Below, in pieces: positions 57,144 to 64,000 of a stretch of 64,000 nt of DNA. A model generated the notes under the pieces. The model was given only the letters and a program-made list of their open reading frames with translations. It was not told the DNA's origin and did not search any database. The DNA is from Dermacentor variabilis (lineage: Eukaryota > Arthropoda > Arachnida > Ixodida > Ixodidae). Both the position numbers and the translations under genes were made by a program. Location: contig NC_134568.1 in assembly GCF_050947875.1 (NCBI RefSeq), positions 196,001,853 to 196,065,852 on the forward strand. The letters run 5' to 3'. The number at the start of each line of letters is the position of its first letter. The stretch's first letter is position 1.

Positions 57144-59964
57144 AAGTATGGAAGCGCTGCAGTTTCTGCAATGCTTATGAGGATGGTCACGGATAATTAT
57201 AGCTGTCAAAAGGCTAATGTGGCGACGCCCAGGGATCGCCAGAGGACATTATGCGCATTCCACACGGTGGAGTCTAAACGAGTTTCGCGCAGCAGCGGTG
57301 GTGGCAGCGGCGGCGGTGGCAGCAGCAGCAGCACAGAACACACAAGGAGAAGTTGATTAATTAATTAAGACTAATTATGTAGTTAGGCGGAAGGGAAAAA
57401 TAATCTGAGGATCACCAAGCGACGGCAAACATCCTTACCTAGGTTCTGTCCAACTACGTGGTATTTGCACATCCTTAAACTTTGTTCGTGATAGTCGGGA
57501 CAGCCTTGATAATGTCGCGTTGTATGTATTTCTAAAGGACACAGATGGTCTTAATGGAGTAGCGCATGACACTGCACGGCTTCTTTGATTTTTTTTACCC
57601 ATTCTTAGGCAAGTGCGTAAGTGCCAACGCACGCTCCGGCTTACCTATATAGCACGGAATTTCTATCAACAAGTAGTGCCAGCGAGTACACTTATTTTCC
57701 GCGTAATCAAAAAAATAAATCATTACCTAAAACCCGTCAGAATAATGCCGGCTCGTAGGTATCTCTAAATGGCAGAGACTTCTTAGAGTTGCGCATGACA
57801 TTGAACGGCTTCTATGAGTTTCTTAAATGTCTGATATTTTGTCAACCTCATTCTTTGGCCCCTGGGCCATTCTTGGCCAATCGCCTTGAACGGGCACGTT
57901 CCACTGTACCACAAGGGGTACAGAATGCTTAAATATATAGTTAAATATGTCTGTCACTTCTCTCTGCGTACGACCTTTGTCACCATTCTTCCCTTAAGAA
58001 ACATCAAACATTGCCTCCGTCGTGGTGACATAACGTGTCGACGTCACACAGTGTGCATCCGTGTGAACTGCTGTTTGCATTTCGACATAGCTTGTAAACG
58101 GTGCGTAGTGCTTAATAAACATGCACATGGCACGATATTACATGTTGCATACACGATGAAAATGAAGGTAATTGTGTACTCATCAAATTGTTTTACAACA
58201 TTTAATGAAGAGCTTCACGAAAGCTTCGCTTCACATTTATTCCGACATGTGCTTTGAATGCGATTCTTTTAGTTTTCTCTCTCTCGCCATTTATCTCTCT
58301 CTCTTGGCATGTTCTACGAGCTTCGCGTATATTACCACCCTGTGCGATTCTTCGATGTAGCTTCGATAGTCGTACATGAATGAACAACTTTGAATAGCTC
58401 TGCGAGCGCTTAAATCGTCCTTTCCCTTCGCAGCAAACGCGTTTGCGCTCAAAATGGCAACATGCTTTCCATTGCCGGAAAAGTGTGGCTAGCTTCACAG
58501 TCTAACTTCGTGACTGAGGGATTCGATGCAAAAGCCCAGACGGAGACGGACGTTGGCTTTGTGGAGCACCGACGTGTTCTTTCGAAAGTCGCCCTCGAAA
58601 GTGTGTCGAAAACAAGGAAAAGCGCCAACAAAGCCCATGAATCGTAATCCAACGTCTCACGGAAAACTTGCCCGCTAAGCTCACACTACCTCGTGAACGA
58701 TCTCTTGCCCCCCTGGACACCAGCAGCGCCTTAGCGCGGGCTTAATCGCGCATCTCCGAAACATGGCTGCCCTGCAGCGCCGCTCTGGTTTCGTGATGGC
58801 GTGCTGGGCGGGAGAAGCGACAGACGACTGAAGATCCGAACTCGGCTGCTTACGCAATAGTTTCGGGGCTGTCATTCTTAGTTAGTGGAGCGGTTTGCGC
58901 TGCTTCCTCGAGCTAGCAATGGATTACGGCCATTTCGGCGAAACGCGTTCAGCCCGATATCGCATAAAAAGACGGATCGCTCCCAGCAGTGTAAGCGTAT
59001 TCTCCATACCCCCTCATCTTGTTCAGTTTCGCTCCACTTCCGTGCCGCAAAAGGAAACGGGCTTTAACTTTTCTCTCTCTTTTTTTATTGAAGGAAACGA
59101 GCAGGAAGAATGTAAATTTCGCCTCCAGATAGGGCTAATACTGCTGGAGCATTGAAATTTAGGTGGCTTGCGCTGTGGGGACGGGAAGGCTGAGCTAATT
59201 ATTTAACCGATGACGTCCATACTGGTGCTTCCGATGACCACAGATAGTACGAAACTATGCTGCTAGCATTTTTAAACGTTAGTGTAGAATCTGCCCCTCC
59301 TGCAACCAGACGGCTCGCTTATAATATTTCGCGATACCCTCAATGACGCAAGCGAGGACATATAGATAGTCGTGTGCGACAAATCGGCGATCTACGCACA
59401 CTCGCGGGGAAGATGCAGCACGCCGCGCGCCGGAACTGAAGAAGGAGGACTCGCGTTCACCTTATCAGAGCTTCACCTGTAGTCGTCGAAATCACTTTGT
59501 CAGGGCCCAAAGCAGCCCGTTGGCTATTTGGGGCAGACTTACACCACGTGATTCTGCGACACCTGCCTCAGATTTTTCAGACATCGAAGTGTCAAAACAA
59601 AATTACTATTTTTGCAGGACAAGCTCAAGCTGGGACAATGTAACCATTCTATTCCAATTCGGTCCTTGGCGCTCGTGGTCAATGGTCCGAACGGCGTTCC
59701 GCCTATCTTATCAGCCGTATCGGTAGGTCGTGAACGGTGGATGATCAAGAAATACAATCGAGCGAGGGTAACCGCCCCATAATGTCTGCCCAGAATTCAC
59801 GCGAAAGTTACCATTACAGTAATTCATTTAAAAATTTGCTAATAAATGTTTAATTAATTACTTTATGGGCATATTCCTTTTCGTACTGTATTTTTTCACA
59901 TTGCGGAGTCAGATTACGGAAATTATTCATTTTTATTTGGTTTAAAAATATGTACCATATACAA
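57144..59964. other. No gene recognised
   Basis: A short GGT/GGC/AGC run at 57293-57335, two related segments at 57540-57580 and 57785-57820 (GCGCATGACA, ACGGCTTCT), and a GC-richer block at 58430-58900 without a recognisable product. No supported coding exon. Confidence 0.35.
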
Positions 59965-60090
59965 ATAGACAGAGGAAAAAAAAAGAGAAGGCGGTAGGCG
60001 TGTCAACTGGCACTGGTAGAGGCACAACACCTGCCTAAGCTCTTCAGGAAGGGAGGGTTAGCAACACAGCATGGAAAAGGGAGGATGCGG
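59965..60090 (+). repeat. Dispersed repeat family B
   Basis: TCAACTGGCACTGGTAGAGG then CACAACACCTGCCTAAGC, AGGAAGGGAGGGTTAGCAAC. Same unit as the left half of the insertion at 25252. Confidence 0.6.
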
Positions 60091-61046
60091 GGAAGGGAAA
60101 AGAGAAGAAAGAATATGATACATCGCAAAGAAAAAAAGACTGCAGCAGTAAATTCATTTCATAGGACATTCCGAGTCTGTATTTCTCGAAAGTGATTGCA
60201 GGCACAAAGTTTATGCCGATTTTAATTCTGCGATTACAAGATTCTATCCTACGCACCTTTATCGATGCTAGTACTGACCAATTACAAATGCTATTCACCC
60301 CTATTGCTTTAATTCCAAGCCACAAAAACTGGTCCTTCGACTTTTCGAGCTCTACCGTAGCAACCATGTGCTCATAGAAGCTGGCAAGGAACATACTGAC
60401 ACAAGGTGGGCGCAAGTGGCACGTGACCGACGTAGAAGCTTCCAACGATGAAAGCGTATGTGTGCGAGGTGATAATAAGCCTGCCATATAAAATCCAGAA
60501 GCAGAAAGAAATACGTGCCGTAAATGTAACCAGAAGGAGAATTGAGTAGATTATAAAAATTGCAAAGTAAGATATGAGAAATTTCTACATGCGAGAATGT
60601 AAAAATGGACATGAATTCTGTAGTCTTGATGAACGCGCAAGTTGACGCCATCAGGTATGTACAGTTTTCATACTGAGAACAAACATTGAAATTTGATCAT
60701 TTTCCTTTATACGACGCCTTTTTTTTTTTTTTTTTTGCTGTCTCGTTCTTCAAGACCTCGTGACTACCAGACTTCGACACATGAGTCGCAAAAAAAAACA
60801 CTATTCACTGAGTAGTTCGGCAAACCCCAGGACAGTCACCATGGAGAGCTAGATTTTTGGTTGTAAGCGCACCCGCTAGCTAGTGAGCAAGCGGACCGGC
60901 ACATTCGCCATGGTGGCCCGGCGAAAGCTCGCGAGTTCAATTTCGAGCCGCGGTAGCCGCATTCCATAGGCAATGTCGAAGGACTATACACAAAGTATAC
61001 CGGGCGTTCAACGTAACTTAAATTACATTCTGAGATTTTACGTGTG

Positions 61047-61255
61047 AAGGCCACGACCTGATTATGGGGCACCTGGTAGAGGTGCTGGAGATTAATTTTG
61101 ACAACTTTAACCTGTACCCGATGCACGCGACACGAGTGTTTTTTTTTTTTTTTTTCATCCCACACCCATCGGATTGCGGCGGCGGTGGCCGGGATTGAAC
61201 CTGAGACCTCGAGCTCGGCAGGGCAACGTCATCGCCACTGCGCTACAGCGGCGTG
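61047..61255 (-). repeat. tRNA-derived tick SINE
   Basis: Tail at left (GGAGATTAATTTTGACAAC), a poly-T run at 61140-61155, CGGTGGCCGGGATTGAACCT and GAGACCTCGAGCTC with reversed box B and A. Same family as 9559-9757. Confidence 0.75.
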
Positions 61256-61616
61256 TTAGACGTAATTTGAACCAAACTTTAAAAATAGAGTGGTAAACCT
61301 TGGATGAATGAGGCCAATGGAATATTGTTCGTAGTCGTCTTGAGCTACTCTATATTTTGAAGTGCGACTAGTTAGCTAAATAGTTGCGTATAATTTTACA
61401 AAAGAAAACGTTTAATATTTGTTCGGCATAAGTCGTACTTGAAAAGCTGTTAAGCGTGAAACAACAAGTAAACTTGTTTCCATAACGTTTTTTTGTACGT
61501 AGTTCTTTTTTCTCTGACTCAGAAGGAAGTCAGCGATATTTGAAAAGGAAGTGGCGCCGCTGCTCTCTTGCACGTTTGGATTGCAGCGCTCTAAACCGTA
61601 TTTCCACTGAACACGC

Positions 61617-61835
61617 GCCGTCGTGACGTATGGCTTTTGGCGTTGCGCTATTAAGCACAAGGGCGCTGTATCAAATCCTAGGCGTGGCTTCCACATTACC
61701 ATGGGGTCGAAACGCAAAACAGAGTGCGTGTTAAAGAAACCCAGGTGGCCAAAATTAATGCAGAACCCACACTACGGTATCCACCGTAATCATATCGCGG
61801 TTTTAGCACGTAAACCCCCCAGAATTTAATTTCCC
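61617..61835 (+). repeat. tRNA-derived tick SINE, plus strand
   Basis: Head TGGCTTTTGGCGTTGCGC and TGTATCAAATCCTAGG, then the ACCATGGGGTCGAAACGCAA segment, TTAAAGAAACCCAGGTGGCC and the TTTTAGCACGTAAACCCCCC end. Confidence 0.75.
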
Positions 61836-62276
61836 CCAAGGAACAAACCTCCATCACCCCTCGGAAGCCGACGAATGTGTTTGCATCCGAGTCCAGTGTT
61901 GGCCAGTCTCTTAGGTCTGTCACGGATTTTGATTTTCACCACAAAGGCGCTGACGTATGCTGGACGCCATAATCAATCGCTTTTTCAGTTGTGCGATTGG
62001 CGTGCGATCTTTGTTCTTTGGAAACACGATTGAGAGCGCTGCCATTCACACGCGACACAGCGCAGTGATCTCATGTTTTTACAGCGAAGCCTTATATGGC
62101 TAGCCAATTCGTCCGTCCATCCGTCGGCCTGTCGGTCGCCTATTCAATTCACCGAAGACTCCTTCGGCGCAACCCCATGCGCATCAGCGAAAAAGAAAAA
62201 CAAGAGAGAAAGAGAGGCGCGCGATTAGCCAACACCAACTAGATAGCACAATGGCTATTTACTCTGATCCATGATA

Positions 62277-62462
62277 CGCTACCTGGCCCGAAATTCCCAT
62301 TAATAAGGCTGGCGTGATGAAAGCAGTGACTTCAAAATCCCTGTTGCCAACTCCAGAGCATCCCCTTTAGATTCTATGGCAGATGGGCCAGGTAACATGA
62401 CGTCATGGATCGGAGGGAAAAGGCCTTGTGTTATCTAGATGGTGTTGGATTACCTGCGCCAG
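62277..62462 (+). repeat. Dispersed repeat C, copy 2
   Basis: Same landmarks as 46676-46852 (GGCGTGATGAAAG, TTAGATTCTATGGCAG, ATGACGTCATGGATCG, GGCCTTGTGTTATCTAGA). Confidence 0.65.
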
Positions 62463-62499
62463 TAGTGACGTCTTAGCTCACCGTCTCAGCCGAGTGCGC

Positions 62500-64000
62500 G
62501 CGCAGCAGTTTCTCTTCGACTCCGAAATGAGTAGGCTACGCGTCATACGTAGTCTTTAGGAGCAGCCAGTTTTCGATCAGCAACACCGCGAGCAGAACCG
62601 GGAAAGAGCTCCTCTACGCCATGCCATTGCTGCAACCCGGGCACAAGAACAGGCTCGTGCAGCCGAGCGCAAGCAGCAATTGCGTATACCGAGGATCCGG
62701 CAGCTTACCAAGCCGTCGTTTAATGAACTGTCGGGATGAACACCGGGGCCGCACGTTACAGCTTCGCTTGTTAACCATCTGTACTGAGTGCTTGGGTGGT
62801 GATTTCTTTTTATGCTTCGTCTTCTTTCCGCCGATGTGCCAGAGAGCGCGTTTCTCCCTCCCGCCACTGGCTGCTTTGATGTTCAAGGACGCAATAAAGT
62901 GCGAAGGTTGATGGCTGTAGGGCGAAACATTTTGATCACATAACGAAGGTTTTATGTCCTTTTGGTGGATAACAGAAAATTCCCACGACACGTTCAAAGT
63001 CAATAATGGGCTGCATTCGAACCTATATTTGAACGAATTTATACTTTGTTAAAACGCAGAGCAACTGGGACGAAGACACACAAGAACGCAAGATTGAGTT
63101 GATCGAACTACGTGTTCTTCACGTATGTATTTCTTGCCCGACGATACCGCGTCGTAAGACGACTCTGACAAAATGAGTAGGCCGTGTATTACTTTCTGAG
63201 AGGACGGAGTGTGGTCAAGATGATCTGCGGCAGCAGCAACAACAAAATACAACCTGTGCACAGCAGGGATGATTACTTGATAGGTCAGTGGCACGAAGTG
63301 AAGCTGTTTTTCTTTAACTTTAGCCCTACGTGATTCATCGCTGGTGCGGAATGCCGCGCTACTTAAGTGTCGTCCATGCGTGCCGCCTTTCAGACCATCG
63401 GTGGCTTCGCACGCACCGCCCCAAGGTGCTTGTGCTGATCGCGGCTCATGTATAAGAACTTCAGATGGGCCGTAAGAATGCGTCCTACTTTCCGTAATGA
63501 GTCTTCATCGCGTGAACAGGAGTAGTAGATGTGCGAATAAATATACAACATGCTCGGAGCTGTTATGGTAGCGCGAGCGCTCACTTGCCCATTTTAATGA
63601 CTTGTAATGACAGAGAATAGTTGTTCGGCGCAGCGTGCACTTCTTTGTCAGTGCCCGCGGTAGCGGCTCTCGCACCACGCATCTTCCACAGACTTCGACT
63701 GGATACGCGCATCTAGCCCACCAGACATCTGCAAATTTCACTTTTTTTGATAACAGTTACCCGTATATAATGTATAATACTGAAGGACTCGGAGACACTG
63801 ATCTCGCGTTTATTGACTGTATTGTTGGAAGCATCTACAAGCATTGCGCTATAGCACAATGCAGAAAAGGCAGAAAGAAAATATATTCTTGAAGGCTTAT
63901 GGATTTCAAACTTGCCCTGTGAAACTAGCATGTTTCACGGCCTGTTACCACTGCACATCCGTGGAAAAGTAATAGAGTTATTTACTTTTGTTTTTGTTCT
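62500..64000. other. No gene recognised
   Basis: An Ala/Arg/Gln-rich open stretch at about 62577-62730 resembles repeat-borne sequence but has no identifiable domain. The rest is unassigned. Confidence 0.35.

Noticed and set aside
58430..58900. Possible promoter/first exon of a neighbouring gene
   Set aside because: GC-rich with ATG codons but no recognisable product, splice-supported exon or core promoter.
62577..62911. Ala/Arg/Gln-rich open stretch
   Set aside because: Looks like repeat-borne coding debris; no domain could be named.

Overview
The window looks like a piece of a tick genome, probably a metastriate hard tick. It carries one long intron-rich gene embedded in dense retrotransposon and MITE debris. 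The tRNA-derived SINE copies, the I-like, RTE-like and CR1-like LINE remains, a Penelope element and an intact piggyBac fit that setting. The species call is inference; the chelicerate call rests mainly on the gene below.

The main content is a single plus-strand gene from about 5964 to 50822 that encodes a clotting factor C-like serine protease zymogen. I assembled 16 coding exons by hand from GT-AG sites and reading phase. They sum to 2847 nt, an exact multiple of three, and predict 948 residues. Domain order is signal peptide, Cys-rich N-terminus, EGF, sushi, sushi, LCCL (three exons), C-type lectin (two exons), sushi, sushi with a basic/proline-rich insert (two exons), and a trypsin-like protease (three exons) with His737, Asp793, Ser894 and Asp888 in the specificity pocket. 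This is the order of horseshoe-crab factor C, the endotoxin-triggered start of the clotting cascade, except that one of the three sushi domains before LCCL is missing. Three further differences stand out. The position of the LPS-binding Arg-Trp-Arg tripeptide reads Arg-Phe-Glu. The activation bond reads Leu-Ile instead of Phe-Ile. The lectin domain lacks the usual calcium/sugar motifs.

Layout: 1-5960 is upstream sequence with an internally deleted I-like LINE (about 1960-5075) and an RTE endonuclease fragment. 5964-50822 is the gene. Its introns hold a Ty3/Gypsy remnant (6.7-7.8 kb), a LINE C-terminal remnant (11.4-12.5 kb), an intact piggyBac on the opposite strand (12.86-15.27 kb), MITE copy 1 (20.0-21.0 kb), a 5.6-kb I-like LINE (23.4-29.1 kb), two foldback elements with a LINE in the middle of one (29.4-31.1 kb), a Penelope-like element (31.6-32.9 kb), an RTE inserted in a SINE (33.6-36.1 kb), MITE copy 2 (40.3-41.3 kb), a LINE 3' part (43.4-44.8 kb), a 126-bp AT microsatellite (47.1 kb) and a TTAA-flanked MITE ending 37 bp before the last exon. 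From 50823 to 64000 I see only repeats (MITE copy 3, a CR1/L2-like LINE, a perfect-looking hairpin, SINEs) and sequence I do not recognise.

Comparisons with horseshoe-crab factor C are from memory, not from a search. No real tRNA, rRNA, CRISPR array or prokaryotic feature was seen.
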